Origin: Symbiodinium natans
Lineage: Eukaryota; Sar; Dinophyceae; Suessiales; Symbiodiniaceae
Length of the DNA stretch: 64,000 nucleotides
Direction: 5' to 3'
Assembly: GCA_905221605.1 (NCBI GenBank)
Contig: CAJNDS010002633.1
Span: 10,001-74,000, forward strand
The translations under genes and the position numbers were made by a program. Positions 26,046 through 36,779 of this stretch are shown here, in pieces; within the stretch, counting starts at the first letter, position 1; each line of letters starts with the position of its first letter. Under the pieces are notes generated by a model. It was not told the origin of the DNA. It saw nothing but the letters and a program-made list of their open reading frames with translations, and did not search any database.

Positions 26046-26800
26046 TTGATCTTTATTTGCCTTTTTTTGGTGGCCAGGGGGCGTGAGTTGGGGGGTGGAG
26101 GGAAGGAGGGAAGTTGTGGATATTAGGGCCTTAAAGTCCCAGGGATTCGGGGGTTCGACGTTTAGGGGTTTGAGCGGTTGAAGGGCTCGGGGTGTGACTT
26201 GTCAAACTTTAGAGGGTTGAAGGGCGGAGGGCTGCAAGACACTCAGCCAATGCTTCCCGAAGCAACCCTCAAACCCTAAACCCAAAATGTCAGTTTTTTT
26301 TACTCTTCCGGCTTGTTGCTGCAGGTTTGTGGGATGACTGCTTAGGGTGGGGTTGAGGAATCAGGATTTTTAGGTTTGGGTTTGGGGTTAAGCCCCAAAC
26401 CCGAAGCCTGAAAGGGTTCAGGGGTTGAGGGTTTGGCTTTTCGGGCCCTGGGACTATTTTGTCCCTTATTGAGCTTCTATGGTTGAGGTACTTTCGAATC
26501 CGTATTCTAGAGAAGTGACCCTTTGTTGCTTCGGGACTGCACTCTACATGCTACCACGCATGTGACAGCTGCTGGCAGGAAATGTTTCAGATGAAGTGGC
26601 ATCAAAGAAGGAACTACAACTTGGCGGGTTCAGGGAAACCCCAAATCGAAGAAGGCTTTCGGGTTTAGGGTGTGTTTCGAGCTTCGGGTTCGGGGTTCTG
26701 AGGGCTTTGGGATTAAGGGTTTTTAGGGTCATTCGTTTTTTGGGTTCTAGGGCTTATAGAGGATGGTGGAGTCGGTTCAGTAGGCTGAGGGTGTAGGCCC
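26046..26800. other. Unique and degenerate-repeat stretch
   Basis: No gene recognised. Two opposed short frames at 26,544-26,796 overlap degenerate repeat. Confidence 0.35.
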
Positions 26801-26807
26801 ATTGCAG

Positions 26808-26867
26808 CAGGGCGAAGGCAACACTGCCGCCACGCTCCAGCTCACACGAGGTGGGCCAGCATATGCG
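26808..26867 (+). CDS. Exon-like segment, exactly 20 codons, phase 0 at both ends
   Basis: CCCATTGCAG precedes it and ATATGCG then GTTTAGGG follows. It reads QGEGNTAATLQLTRGGPAYA. Confidence 0.4.
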
Positions 26868-27030
26868 GTTTAGGGTTTAGGGTTTAGGGTTTAGGGTTTA
26901 GGGTTTAGGGTTTAGGGCTTAGGGCTTAGGGCTTAGGGCTTAAGGCAGAGGGCTTAGGGCTTAGGGCTCAGGGCTCAGGGCTTAGGGCTTAGGGCTTGGG
27001 GCTTGGGGCTTGGGGCTTGGGGCTTAGGGC
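26868..27030 (+). repeat. (TTTAGGG)n changing to (CTTAGGG)n and (CTTGGGG)n
   Basis: Three successive homogeneous blocks: TTTAGGG, CTTAGGG, CTTGGGG. Confidence 0.93.
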
Positions 27031-27338
27031 TTAGGCTAACTAGGCGAAATAGGCTTGAACTTGCTGGGGTCCCTTATGCTGCAGGAATGCCAATATCTAG
27101 CGGTAGAGCCGTCTTGCTTGTTGAGGAAGTAAGTACAAGGTGTTGCTGTCACGCCTTTGTGTTGGCAGCATGTGCTCTTTCGCCGCCTTGCGGAACCCTA
27201 AACCCGGTAAGCCCTGTAAACCCTGGTAAACCCTGCGAAAACCCTGTTAAAACCCTGTACAAAAATCCCTGTAAACACCCTGTAAACCCTAAACCCCTAA
27301 ACCCGAAACCCTAAACCCTAAACCCGAAACCCCATGAG

Positions 27339-27460
27339 CCCGTGCGGTTGGGGAGGTGGCCTCTCCTCTTTGGGGGACGTGCAGAGCGCGCTCGCATCCT
27401 TTGAGCATCGCTTCAGGGAGTTGGAAAGCTCCCTGGCTGACGTGAAGTCCAGGGCTTGGG
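27339..27460 (+). CDS. Exon-like segment, coiled-coil-like, about 40 codons
   Basis: CCCATGAG precedes it. After one base the frame reads GDVQSALASFEHRFRELESS and continues LADVKSR, with heptad-like leucine spacing. GT lies at 27,461 (GTCTAGGG). It is one of the most protein-like segments here. Confidence 0.45.
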
Positions 27461-27483
27461 GTCTAGGGTCTAGGATCTAGGGT

Positions 27484-27566
27484 CTGGGGTTTAGGGTTTA
27501 GGGTTTAGGGTTTAGGGTTTAGGGTTTAGGGTTTAGGGTTAGGGTTTAGGGTTTAGGGTTTAGGGC
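27484..27566 (+). repeat. (TTTAGGG)n array
   Basis: About 11 units. Confidence 0.93.
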
Positions 27567-27835
27567 TCAACCCTCAACCCCAAACCCGAAACCCCAACCC
27601 ACCGAGGTCTTGGAGGTAATTTGCTGGAGTCAAGGGCTGAAGGTAAGGGCTTTGGCAGTTAAGATTTTGGGCTCTACGGACGAGTCGAGGCTTATCTTAA
27701 CTTGCCGAAATGCATCTTAATACTTTGAGCGCTCGGCTTTCCTCGTTTTGTTTGGAACCATGGTGTTTAAGCCATCTTTCCTGGTTTCAAGACAGCAATG
27801 GCACGTGTTAGGCAAACTTGCTTCATGAGTCTCTA

Positions 27836-27966
27836 AGGATAGTTTCATGGGCCCGTAATATGGTACCTTACCTCCTTTAAAGGGTTCTGAAGTATGGGGC
27901 CTTGGGTTGTATGGGGGATAGAAGGGGTACATGGGCCCATATTGCGGGACCATGCAACCACCCTAA
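27836..27966. mobile_element. Family B inverted-repeat element
   Basis: TAGTTTCATGGGCCCGTAAT...TGGTACCTTACC at the left; GGGCCCATATTGCGGGACCATG...CCACCCTAAG at the right. The core GGGTTCTGAAGTATGGGGCC is shared with 46,381. Confidence 0.7.
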
Positions 27967-27982
27967 GAGAGTGGGGTAGGGT

Positions 27983-28105
27983 TCCCTAAACCCTAAACCC
28001 TAAACCCTAAACCCTAAACCCTAAACCCTAAACCCTCAACCCTCAACCCTCAACCCTCAACCCTAAACCTAAACCCTAAACCCTATTAAACCCTAAACCC
28101 TAAAG
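27983..28105 (-). repeat. CCCTAAA / CCCTCAA array
   Basis: A CCCTCAA block of four units at 28,031-28,058 sits inside CCCTAAA. Confidence 0.92.
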
Positions 28106-28289
28106 TCTTCAGGGTTTAGGCCTTATCAATTTCGGGCGTAGTGTTGAGGACTATTAGGCTTTTGGGTTTCAGGCCTCAGGTTTTGTGGTGCCAGGCCTCA
28201 GTGTTCCTGGGTTTACGGTTTAGGTTTTAGGGTTTAGGGCTTCCCTCAACAATCAGCCAACACCATCGCCCGAATGCCCCTTCCCACAG

Positions 28290-28363
28290 AGTCGAGGCCG
28301 AAATCGCCTGATGAACCGCTTCCATGACCTCGCCCAGGGCTCGCTGTCCACGACGGCCCCGAG
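28290..28363 (+). CDS. Exon-like segment with good splice sites at both ends
   Basis: GCCCCTTCCCACAG precedes it and CCCCGAG then GTAGAT follows. Phase 0 reads SRGRNRLMNRFHDLAQGSLS and on to TTAPR. If not spliced it would stop at TAG within the donor. Confidence 0.43.
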
Positions 28364-28402
28364 GTAGATTTTAGGGGTGGGGCTCGGGGCTGTCGGAAGG
28401 GT

Positions 28403-28645
28403 TTATAGGGTTTAGGGTTTGGGGTTTGGGGTTTGGGGTTTGGGGTTTGGGGGGGGTTTAGGGGCTTTACGGGGTTTAGGGATCCAGGGGCTAAGCTCAG
28501 GGGTTTAGGATTTCAAAGCAGTTGGGCTCGGGGGGGGGAGGGGGGGGGGTTGTGACGCAGGGGTGGTTTGGTGTTAGGGTTTAGGGTTTAGGGTTTGGGG
28601 TTTAGGGTTTGGGGTTTAGGGTTTAGGGTTTAGGGTTTAGGGTTC
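28403..28645 (+). repeat. TTTGGGG and TTTAGGG arrays
   Basis: TTTGGGG at 28,410-28,452 and TTTAGGG at 28,575-28,645, with a G-run near 28,530. Confidence 0.9.
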
Positions 28646-28823
28646 AGCATCTCAAGTTCGAGCATTTACTCGGCCGGCAGTGTGTGTAGGCAACGGAAGA
28701 AAACCCACCCGCCCAAAGAATCCCACAACATTACGACAATAGAAGGTTCAATATTTCTCTTCGGATGCACTAATACACAAAACAATCGCGCCGTAGTACC
28801 AAGCACTTAACACGAGCCACGCC

Positions 28824-29100
28824 AGGCCTTGAGGCCCTGAAACCCTAAACACCAGGCCGTGAGGCCTTGAAACCCTAAACACCAGGCTTTGAGGCCCTGA
28901 AACCCTAACGCCAGGCGGCCTTGAGACCCTAAAACCCTAAACCCCAGTGAGGCCCTGAAACCCTAAACACCAGGCTGTGAAGCCTTGAAACAAAGGGGTC
29001 GGAGGGGTCAAAATAGAATGGATCAAATTCTCCAATTGGTGCTGAACAATGGGGGGTCAAGGGGTCCGAGGGGTCGAGATGGATCAAATTCTCCAATTGC
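28824..29100 (+). repeat. Two local tandem repeats
   Basis: About five copies of a 35 bp unit (CCAGGC-TTGAGGCCCTGAAACCC) at 28,824-28,990, then two copies of GATCAAATTCTCCAATTG with GGGGTCGGAGGGGTC at 28,992-29,100. Confidence 0.8.
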
Positions 29101-29212
29101 CCTAAACCTGAGCCCTATAGGGTCTAGGGTTTAGGGTTTGGGAACCCTTATCCCTCAGCCCTCAACCCCGATCTTCCTTTGAAACAACAATGCAAGCTCG
29201 TCTCAACGCCAG

Positions 29213-29251
29213 GTCTGCCAATGAAGCGACGGAGGAACTGAGAAGTGCCTC
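29213..29251 (+). CDS. Short exon-like segment
   Basis: CTCAACGCCAG precedes it and GTGCCTC then GTTTAGAG follows. After one base it reads SANEATEELRSA. Confidence 0.33.
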
Positions 29252-29778
29252 GTTTAGAGTTTAGGGTTTAGGATCTAGGGGTCAGATTTCAGGGTGTAGG
29301 GGTAAGATTGAGTGTCCCCAAAGACCAGAAGTAGCTTGACACAAACAGAGCGCCATCGCAACCCTAAACTCTAAACCCTATCCCCCAAACGGAATATCCC
29401 GGCACCAAGAGATCTTGCCAAGAGCCCAACAGCACCTCCATGTCACACATGGCTCACCAACGTCACTGCCTAAACCCCCAAAACACCCTTAACCCTAAAC
29501 CCCCTCAGACACCCTGAACCTCCTAAACACCCTTAACCCCCTGAACCCCCTAAACCATTACCCTAAACCCAATAAAACCCCGAAAAAACCCTGATCCCCA
29601 AAATTCTTTCCAAGTCAGAGTCTGCAAGGGACCTTCCACCTCGGGGTGTCTTCAAAGGAGCCTTTCGCAAGAATTCCCTCCAAGAAGCTTCATACAATCC
29701 CTAATGTAGGGTCTAGGGTCTAGGGCTTAGGGTTTAGGGTTTAGAGTTTAGGGTTTAGGGTTGAGGCGCCCTCGAAAG

Positions 29779-29836
29779 CCCGACCACAGCGTCTGATTCG
29801 TCTCTTCGATGGGGGTGTAGCGGTGCTGGACCATGG
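29779..29836 (+). CDS. Exon-like segment, arrays in reverse order
   Basis: CCTCGAAAG precedes it and CCATGG then GTTGAAG follows. After two bases it reads RPQRLIRLFDGGVAVLDH. TTTAGGG is upstream and CCCTAAA downstream, unlike most. Confidence 0.28.
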
Positions 29837-29852
29837 GTTGAAGTCCCAAACC

Positions 29853-29955
29853 CCGTAAACCGTAAACCCTAAACCCTAAACCCTAAACCCTAAACCCTAA
29901 ACCCTAAACCCTAAACCCTAAACCCTAAACCCTAAACCCTAAACCCTAAACCCTC
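29853..29955 (-). repeat. (CCCTAAA)n array
   Basis: About 14 units. Confidence 0.95.
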
Positions 29956-30084
29956 CACCTTTCCCTGCAAACCCTATGCACCCATACCCGAAGACCTCCT
30001 ATGAGCCCGAAGAGCCCTAAAACTTGAATCCCTAGGGCTTATAGTGCTTACAGGGTGAAGATATGGCCCAAACCCTCAGCCCTG

Positions 30085-30490
30085 ACCCCTAAACCCTAAA
30101 CCCTAAACCCTAAACCCTAAACCCTAAACCCTAAACCCTAAAAAGCTTCTACTTGGCTGTAGTTTACTTCGTAGTTGCTGAGGAAGAGAGAGATTTTCTT
30201 CACAGAAGCCAAGCCTCAATTCTAAACCTTCTAACTCAACCTTCAACCCAGAACCTTAAGCCCTACAAACCCTAAACCTTCAACCCGATAAACCCTAAAC
30301 CCCATGTAAACATCCTACAAACCCAAAACCTTGCCCCTAAACCCTACACGCTCAACCTTAAACCCTGAACCCTAAACCCTAAACTCTAAACCCTATAAAC
30401 CCTAAACCCTAAACCCTAAACCCTAAACCTACAAAGCCTACAAACCCTAAACCCTACAAACGCTAAGCCCCACAAACCCTAAACCCTCAA
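30085..30490 (-). repeat. CCCTAAA arrays, partly degenerate
   Basis: A clean array at 30,085-30,142, degenerate units at 30,255-30,345 and a mixed array at 30,350-30,490. Confidence 0.88.
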
Positions 30491-30499
30491 CGCGCCCAG

Positions 30500-30570
30500 G
30501 TGAGTTGGCAGAGATCCGGCTCTTCTGGAGGGCCACGCAAGAATGGGACAAGGCATCCAGACCGCAGAGG
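30500..30570 (+). CDS. Exon-like segment
   Basis: GCGCCCAG precedes it and CGCAGAGG then GTTTAGGG follows. After two bases it reads ELAEIRLFWRATQEWDKASR and ends in phase 0, matching the phase-0 start of the next segment at 31,598. Confidence 0.45.
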
Positions 30571-30760
30571 GTTTAGGGTTTAGGGTTTAGTGCTTAGGGG
30601 TTAGGGTTTAGGGTTAAGAAGGTTCGGCGGTTTAGGGTTTGGGGTTTAAGGTTTTTAGGGTGTAGGGTTTAGGATTGGAGTCCTTATAGTAGCTCTGCTT
30701 ACACGTTTGGGGTGTAGGGTTTAGGGCCTAGGGTTTAAGGTTTGGGGCGTGGGCTTTTAA
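30571..30760 (+). repeat. Degenerate TTTAGGG region
   Basis: Broken units, few perfect. Confidence 0.8.
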
Positions 30761-30954
30761 ACCCTCAACCCTGAACCCTAAGCCCTAAATTTTAAACCCC
30801 TCAACCCTAAACCCTAGACCCTAAATAAATTGATCAATACCGTCGCCTGAACGGGCCTCCATTGGCTTGCACGCCAATGGGTCCATCCATTCGGGAATGT
30901 CCCCCCGGCAATCCCTTTAAACCCCGGCAACACTTAAAGCCCCACAATTGACAC

Positions 30955-31395
30955 CCTAAGCCCTGAGCCCTACGCCCTAAGCTAAGCCCTAAGCCCTAAG
31001 CCCGAAGCCCTGAGCCCTGAGCCCTGAGCCCTAAGCCCGAAGCCCCAAGCCCTAAGCCCTAAGCCCCAAGCCTTAAGCCCTAAGCCCTAAGCCCTAAGCC
31101 CCTAAGCCCCTAAGCCCCTAAGCCCCTAAGCCCCTAAGCCCCTAAGCCCCTAAGCCCCTAAGCCCTAAGCCCCAAGCCCTAAGCCCTCAGCCCTCACCCT
31201 TAAGCCCTAAGCCCTAAGCCCTAAGCCCTAAGCCCTAAGCCCTGAGCCCTGAGCCCTAAGCCCTAAGCCCTAAGCCCTAAGCCCTAAGCCTTAAGCCCAA
31301 GCCCTAAGCCCCAAGCCCCAAGCCCCAAACCCTAAGCCCCAAGCCCTAAGCCCGAAGCCCGAAGCCTGAAGGCTTAAGCCCTAAGCCCTAAACCA
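30955..31395 (-). repeat. Long CCCTAAG-variant array
   Basis: About 60 units dominated by CCCTAAG, with an internal block of the octamer CCCCTAAG at 31,097-31,160. The longest single array in the window. Confidence 0.95.
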
Positions 31396-31597
31396 TACCT
31401 TGCGAACCCAAATCCTGCTTTTTTGTAGGACTCCGAGGATCCCAGAATGGGACTTATACTAAGAACCTACAAAAGAGTGGGGTTGTGGCTCCCACAGCCT
31501 AGCCCTAAACCCTAACCCCGAGAAAGCTTAACCCTGAACCCTAAACTCTAAACTCTGAACCCTAAATCCTAAACCCTAAACCCTAAGTCTGGTCCAG

Positions 31598-31675
31598 GAA
31601 GTGGAGAAGCGTCTCCGACAGTCCCCGGCGCTGGTGAGCATCCCCGAGCTACAACGCCAGGCGCAGGGCGTTGAG
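31598..31675 (+). CDS. Exon-like segment, exactly 26 codons, phase 0 at both ends
   Basis: GTCTGGTCCAG precedes it and GGCGTTGAG then GTTGGGG follows. It reads EVEKRLRQSPALVSIPELQR and on to QAQGVE. Strong helical character. Confidence 0.47.
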
Positions 31676-31974
31676 GTTGGGGAGTTCAAAATTTAGGGTT
31701 TAGGGTTTAGGGTTCAGGATTTGCTACTACTCCATAAACGATCATATTCTTCCTTGTAAGGGCAATGCAGGGATTGTTTTCTGTCTTTTTTGGTGTTTTG
31801 AGCAAATAGAAGTCCCTAAACCCTAAACCCTAAACCCTAAACCCTAAAACCTAGTTTAGGTTCAGGGTTGTGGGTTTGGTGTTGAGGGTTCTGGGGCCTT
31901 CGGCTGTTTTCGCTTACGTAGCACCTAAAATGCTCCCCAAGGCGCCTGAGATGACTGCAAAAGATTTGAGGTTC

Positions 31975-32046
31975 ATTTGGGGTATGGGGTTTGGGGTTTG
32001 GGGTTTGGGGTTTGGGGTTTGGGGTTTGGGGTTTGGGGTTTAGGGT
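31975..32046 (+). repeat. (TTTGGGG)n array
   Basis: Nine near-perfect TTTGGGG units. Confidence 0.95.
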
Positions 32047-32208
32047 AAGATTTGCCCAAAAAGATTCAGGATTTCGGGATTTGGGTTAAAGTTTGGGTTT
32101 TAGGTTTTAGGATTAAGGGCTTTGGGTTTAAGGTTTAGGGTTTATGTAGGGTTTAGGGTTTAGGGTTTAGGGCTCAGGGTTTCGAACTTTGGGCTTGTGG
32201 GTTTGAAG

Positions 32209-32284
32209 GATGCTGCGCATCCTCTGAGGCGCATGCCACACTGCGGGCCGCATCCCAGTGTCCTCAGGAGCAGCGTGCCGGCGG
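32209..32284 (+). CDS. Exon-like segment
   Basis: GGTTTGAAG precedes it and GCCGGCGG then GTTTAGGG follows. Two frames are open (DAAHPLRRMPHCG and ASSEAHATLRAASQCPQEQR). The second is more natural but leaves phases unresolved. Confidence 0.33.
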
Positions 32285-32393
32285 GTTTAGGGTTTAGGGT
32301 TTGGGGTTTGGGGTTTTAGGGTTTAGGGTTTAGGGTTTAGGGTTTTAGGGTTTTAGGGTTTAGGGTTTAGGAGTTTAGGGTTTAGGGTTTAAG
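32285..32393 (+). repeat. TTTAGGG / TTTTAGGG array
   Basis: Mixed heptamers and octamers. Confidence 0.92.
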
Positions 32394-32776
32394 GCAGCAT
32401 CACTGTCTGGGGGTTGAGTCTGCGTCAGCTGTGAGCCTGTTGGGGGTTCGGACTCCGGGGTGTAGGCCAGGTCCCTAATTGAGCCCCTCTTGAATGGTTC
32501 CTAGAGGGGCCCAGCAAGGGTCTAGCAAGCATGAGTTATCCTTGAACACGCAGGCCTAAGGCTTAGAGTTATAACCCTAAACCCTGCACCCTACAGCCCT
32601 AAACCCGACACCCTAAACCCTAAACTAAATCCTAAATCCTAAACCCTACTCTATGGGGTTCGGTGTCCCGGAGGGTATGTAAGCGAGCTGGCTATCCTCT
32701 CTTGCGGTTGCGGGTGAGGGTTCAGGATTAAGGGTTAAGGGTTTAGGGTTTCAGGTTTAGGGTTTAAAGTTAGAAG

Positions 32777-32876
32777 CGGCAGGAGTATCAGAAGCTCTTG
32801 CGTGCCTGGGATGCACTGATCAGGCTCTGGATTCTCAATAAAGGGGCCTGGATGGATCGGGACCGTAGGGAATGGG
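32777..32876 (+). CDS. Exon-like segment, Trp/Arg-rich, 33 codons
   Basis: GTTAGAAG precedes it and GAATGG then GGTTTCGGG follows. Phase 0 reads RQEYQKLLRAWDALIRLWIL, then NKGAWMDRDRREW. It is among the most protein-like segments. Confidence 0.45.
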
Positions 32877-32884
32877 GTTTCGGG

Positions 32885-32992
32885 TTTACGGTTTACGGTT
32901 TAGGGTTTAGGGTTTAGGGTTTAGGGTTTAGGGTTTAGGGTTTTAGGGTTTTAGGGTTTTAGGGTTTTAGGGTTTTAGGGTTTAGGGTTTAA
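32885..32992 (+). repeat. TTTAGGG then TTTTAGGG array
   Basis: Block switch from heptamer to octamer near 32,938. Confidence 0.92.
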
Positions 32993-32999
32993 TACGATT

Positions 33000-33810
33000 A
33001 GTAATCATTCCGACCCCTGTATTAGGGCTTAGAGGCTTCACGCATCTTCCCTCCCAACCCAAAGCTTGGTTTTCCTAAGTCTGAGACTCTGAGCCCCAGA
33101 CCCTGAACACGGAATCTTGAACCTTAAGCCAACACCCCTGAGCCCCTAAACCTGAAACTCTGAACGCTACACCCTAACCACTAAGCTTGGAGCCCTCAAC
33201 GCTAACCCCCCAAACCTTCAACCCAAAACCCGACAGGGTGAGAGTCCCCCGCGCCCCCCCCCCCCCTGGCCCCGGAGCGAAGCTGCGAAAGCCCCAAAAA
33301 GCCCAAACCCTCAAACCTCCTTAGAAAAAGAATCATGTTTTGTTAGGGTTTAGGGAATGCATTTATGTACATATATATATATATCTAGCTGTATTCATTA
33401 ATTAAGGTTTTGGGTTTCAATTTTGTTGCAGTTCTTTGGTTTGGGGTCTAGGGCTTAGGGCTCGGGATGGATTGTTTGGTGTCGGGGTTAGGGTTTAGGG
33501 TTTGGGGTTTAGGGTTTAGGGTCTCAGGGTTTGGAAGTCAGGGAGCCCTGAATGTACACACTGCAGCAGCCATCGGCCGAGATCCCTAAGACAGGAACTT
33601 TTCAAGCTGAACAGGCGGGGTCGGTCCATTTTCTAGTAGGGAAGCGTCTATTTAGTCCATTCTTTTGGGGTACAAGCTGCACGATTTGTGGAGGCTTCAA
33701 GCCCCCAACCCTAAACCCTGAACTCTTCGGGTGGAGGACAAAATCTGCTACCAATGCCGAAGCTTCAGGAACCACCTGTTTTGGGGGATTTCCGGTTTAG
33801 GGTTTAGGGC
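33000..33810. other. Mostly unique stretch
   Basis: A C-run (33,252-33,267), a TA-rich bit (33,370-33,383), short TTTAGGG runs and an 82-codon frame at 33,552-33,800 without recognised features. Confidence 0.35.
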
Positions 33811-33816
33811 AGAAAC

Positions 33817-33927
33817 AACCCTAAACCCTAAACCCTAAACCCTAAACCCTAAACCCTAAACCCTAAACCCTAAACCCTAAACCCTAAACCCTAAACCCTA
33901 AACCCTAAACCCTAAACCCTAAACCCT
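33817..33927 (-). repeat. (CCCTAAA)n array
   Basis: About 16 near-perfect units leading to a pyrimidine-rich acceptor. Confidence 0.95.
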
Positions 33928-33939
33928 CCCTTGTCTCAG

Positions 33940-33986
33940 GACAGCGCATCAACGCCTTTCGCCAGGTCTTCCGGCAGCTCTTCATG
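33940..33986 (+). CDS. Exon-like segment
   Basis: CCCTTGTCTCAG precedes it and CTCTTCATG then GTACAG follows. After two bases it reads QRINAFRQVFRQLFM and ends in phase 0. Confidence 0.42.
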
Positions 33987-34650
33987 GTACAGCCACTTGG
34001 TGTCGCAGTGAGGCCCCCAACGCAAAAGACTGAGCACCCTAAACACTACACCCCACAAAGAACAGAAATTGCCTGAATGAACGATGACCTTGCCCTAGTG
34101 CTGTCCACCGGCGAACCCTAGACCCGAAGCCCTAAACCCCTAAACCCTGAGCCCACCTTAAACTAACCCGAATCCCTCACGATGTCCATGCATAGCCCCG
34201 AAACACCACCCCACGCCCCCCCCCCCTAAACCATAAAGCGGCCTTGAAGCTCTTTGGGGTTTAGAGAGCTTAGGGTTTAGGATAATAACAGGATTCGCTT
34301 GCTGATTCCACGCCTGACGACCCACAGAAGCCCTTAACCACAAATCGTTCATTCATTCAACAGCACAAATCTGTCATAAGGAACCAGGGGGTGCAGCGAG
34401 GGCCCGTGTCCCCACATGAAGGCTCGTGATCATCTTGTGGTGTCTTCTTCGTGCCGTATTTGCGGAGCATGCGCCTTTTCCATTTCCACCTCCCTTACAC
34501 ACCCCCCCCCACCCACCCTGGTCCTGGTTCGCCGTAGTCCTAACCCTAAACCCTAAACCCTAAACCCCAAAATAACCCCAATCCCTCAACCCTAAACCCT
34601 AATTCAACCCGAAAGTCTAGGACTCAACAGGTGCTTCCTAACGACCAACC

Positions 34651-34698
34651 ATGGCGACCCCCAAGAGGAAAGGCGCGAAGGACAAGACAAGACCCCTG
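34651..34698 (+). CDS. Possible first coding exon
   Basis: ATG in a favourable context (ACCAACCATGG) reads MATPKRKGAKDKTRPL, a basic N-terminus, then GTCTGTAG as donor. A TTTAGGG array and G-run follow at 34,755-34,825. Confidence 0.33.
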
Positions 34699-34754
34699 GT
34701 CTGTAGATCATCGGGTCGGATGCCGACAGGGCCCCTCATGTCTAAACCCTAACG

Positions 34755-34825
34755 GGTTTAGGGTTTAGGGTTTAGGGTCTAGGGTTTAGGGTTAAGGGTT
34801 TAGGGGGGGGGGGGGGGGGGGGGGT
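34755..34825 (+). repeat. TTTAGGG array ending in a G-run
   Basis: Six units, then about 20 G. Confidence 0.9.
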
Positions 34826-35113
34826 CCAGTTTTTTTTGCAAAGGTATGCTGCAATTTGAAGTATTCGCAGCCCCGAAATAAGAACCAAGGCCGAGCCACA
34901 CCTTTGCAACAAAAAGAACCCTTGCGCCGGTTTAAGGTTTAGGGCCTCAACCCTAAACCCATATTCTTGATTCCAGCTGTGCTCAGAGAGCGACCCTCCC
35001 CTCCTCCTCCTCCTGGCGAGCCCTCAGGTCGTAAATCCTATAAGCACCAAACCTTCACGTACCTAAAGGCTCCTAACGTAGTGCCCTGTTTGGGTTCACT
35101 GCAGGCCTAGAAC

Positions 35114-35231
35114 TACAGTAAACTCCAAAAAGTTTGAACATCCTTATCCCCATACCCCAAGAGGGTTACTAAAGGGAATCCCAGCACTAATCGTCCTTAA
35201 ACCATGTTCCAACTTTCTGGAGTTTACTGTA
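35114..35231. mobile_element. Inverted-repeat element G
   Basis: 118 bp with 30 bp terminal repeats differing at about 3 positions: TACAGTAAACTCCAAAAAGT at the left, CTGGAGTTTACTGTA at the right. Single copy in this window. Confidence 0.7.
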
Positions 35232-35371
35232 TGCCAGAAAGGAACTACCTTGGAGCCTTCAAGTTCAGTCTGCTTCAAACAGTGCAGTACCAAGGACGGG
35301 GGCTTTGGTCCCTTTACGAGCCCTTTAAACCAAACTGGCACCCTTTTAGAGCCAGGTTGCTCTTGGACCCT

Positions 35372-35466
35372 GAACCCTAAAACCCTAAACCCTAAACCCT
35401 AAACCCTAAACCCTAAACCCTAAACCCTAAACCCTAAACCCTAAACCCTAAACCCTAAACCCTACA
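35372..35466 (-). repeat. (CCCTAAA)n array
   Basis: About 13 units. Confidence 0.95.
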
Positions 35467-36010
35467 CTCCTAGACCCTTGCTTTTTCCACGTCGGCTCCA
35501 TACTGCCCAGGTCGATTATGGGCCTGCATGTCGGAGACTTAACCTCTGGTTCAGCCTGTCGCACTGGCCCAGCTCCTTAGGGTTGAGGGTTTAGGGTTTA
35601 GGGTTTAGGGTTTAGGGTCTAGCCCTCTGCCCTAGACCCTGAACACCTGGACCCTTCCATCTTAAACACCTACGCCCTAAACCCTACACACCTACACCTC
35701 AGCCCTAACCCCTAAGCCCTAAACACTGACACCTCACACCCTGAGCCCTAAACACCTACACTTCAGCCCTTAACCTTAAGCCCCTAAGCCCTGCACCCTA
35801 AGCACCTAAACCCCTATTTGAATCCTGTAAGCTCTGAACCCGTAACCTAAACCCTAAACCCTGAATCGCGGCAGTTGATAGCCTGTGTGGGAGTTGCAGG
35901 TTGGAGGACCCGCGATATATTACCCTGGCTTGTTTTCGGGGGTTTCGGGTTTCGGGGGTTTCGGGTTTCGTGTTTAGGGCTTAGGGTTTAGGTCCTTCAG
36001 GAAGTCAGAA
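35467..36010. other. Unique and degenerate stretch
   Basis: Short TTTAGGG run at 35,581-35,620 and diverged CCCTAA/ACACC units at 35,640-35,860. A weak exon candidate (RSIMGLHVGDL) lies at about 35,507-35,577. Confidence 0.35.
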
Positions 36011-36176
36011 GGGCCCTAAACCCTAAACCCTAAACCCCCAACCCCAAACCCCAAACCCCAAACCCTAAACCCTAAACCCCCTAAACCCTAAACCCTAAAC
36101 CCTAAACCCTAAACCCTAAACCCTAAACCCTAAACCCTAAACCCTAAACCCTAAACCCTAAACCCTAAACCCTAAA
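36011..36176 (-). repeat. CCCCAAA then CCCTAAA array
   Basis: About 22 units, upstream of an exon-like segment. Confidence 0.94.
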
Positions 36177-36183
36177 CACAAAG

Positions 36184-36284
36184 CAGCGCCCGACTCCACA
36201 GGCGTTGGACGATCAGGGGGGCGATGTCCTCTACGCCCCACCGCAAGCTCACGCCCCTTGACAGGCACTGCGTGTCCAATTTTC
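36184..36284 (+). CDS. Exon-like segment, basic, 33 codons
   Basis: AACACAAAG precedes it and AATTTTC then GTAGAA follows. After one base it reads SARLHRRWTIRGAMSSTPHR and on to KLTPLDRHCVSNF, and that frame stays open a further 15 codons. A second frame (QRPTPQALDDQGGDVLYAPP) stops at TGA. Confidence 0.38.
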
Positions 36285-36574
36285 GTAGAAATCCACAGCT
36301 GTGGCCCTCCACCCAAGATCCTAAACCCAAAACCCTAGATCCTAAGCCCAAAGCCTTCAACCCTACAGAGAACCCCCAAACCCTAAACCCTAAACCCTAA
36401 ACCCTAAACCCTAAACCCCAAAAAGCTGGAATCCTTTTTAAGGACCAAAAAGTGCTGGGGTTCCCTACACTTTACTCTTAGGGATTGCTTCAAGCCTCCG
36501 ACCCCTCGGGCCACGAGGCTGTCTACTCCTCCGCCCCCCCCCCACCCCAAGCCCAGCTCTCCGCGAATGATGGC

Positions 36575-36685
36575 AGATTAGGGTTTAGGGTTTAGGGTTT
36601 AGGTTTTAGGGTTTAGGGTTTAGGGTTTAGGGTTTAGGGTTTAGGGTTCAGGTATTGGGGTTTAGGGTTTAGGGTTTAGGGTTTG
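36575..36685 (+). repeat. TTTAGGG array
   Basis: About 13 units with small changes. Confidence 0.92.
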
Positions 36686-36779
36686 GGACTTATTTTAGGG
36701 ACTCGGTTAGGGAGACCGTATGGGGTGGTAGATGCCTTTCGGCAATCTGGCCCAAGTTGCGCAAAAACATGCTGCGCAG

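Noticed and set aside
28824-28990. CRISPR-like array
   Set aside because: The spacers are not unique, the unit contains telomere-type sequence and the genome is eukaryotic. It is a minisatellite.
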